Shown: piece after piece, positions 13,470 through 13,482 of the stretch
Numbering within the stretch: position 1 is the stretch's first letter
Layout: each line of letters starts with the position of its first letter
NCBI GenBank assembly: GCA_947057405.1
Contig: CAMSEJ010000024.1
Location: forward strand, 1 to 13,482
Direction of reading: 5' to 3'
From: an uncultured Roseburia sp.
GTDB taxonomy: Bacteria > Bacillota > Clostridia > Lachnospirales > Lachnospiraceae
DNA length: 13,482 nucleotides
Made by a program: the position numbers and the translations under genes
The notes under the pieces: generated by a model
Seen by the model: only the letters and a program-made list of their open reading frames with translations
Databases searched by the model: none
Told to the model about the DNA's origin: nothing

Positions 13470-13482
13470 TTAGTAAAAAGCT

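Overview
This window looks like chromosome from a low-to-mid-GC Gram-positive anaerobe of the class Clostridia, most likely a Lachnospiraceae-type organism. The evidence is Firmicute-style ribosomal protein and elongation factor sequences, strong AAGGAGG ribosome binding sites, consensus TTGACA/TATAAT promoters, and a lipobox-type lipoprotein. No tRNA, rRNA, CRISPR array, transposase or integrase was seen.

Left part (1-3160): a partial mecA gene (ClpC adaptor) is read leftwards. Across a 323-bp divergent region lies a rightward cluster: a serine/threonine kinase fused to a ParA/MinD-like domain with a degenerate P-loop, a second stand-alone ParA/MinD-like protein that resembles that fused domain, and a 69-residue protein of unknown function. 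The divergent region holds iterated CTTAAATATC-type boxes inside two long direct repeats, which resemble an operator array. A large hairpin closes the cluster. This cluster is the most unusual part of the window.

Middle part (3161-6923): cell-envelope genes read rightwards. They are a membrane-anchored family 18 glycosidase with an SH3 domain and its own promoter, a CwlD-like N-acetylmuramoyl-L-alanine amidase, and a lipoprotein with all the class D beta-lactamase motifs. A strong bidirectional hairpin separates them from the next, convergent gene.

Right-middle (6924-8780): a leftward XRE-type regulator, a rightward PseG/SpsG-family sugar-nucleotide hydrolase homologue standing alone, and a small leftward protein of unknown function.

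Right part (8781-13482): the str operon, rpsL-rpsG-fusA-tuf, driven by a perfect consensus promoter, with a second promoter directly before tuf. The usual upstream rpoB-rpoC genes are not in the window. The four genes make ribosomal proteins S12 and S7 and the elongation factors EF-G and EF-Tu, so they act together in decoding and translocation. The 212-bp gap between rpsL and rpsG holds folded RNA candidates and a possible 17-codon upstream reading frame.
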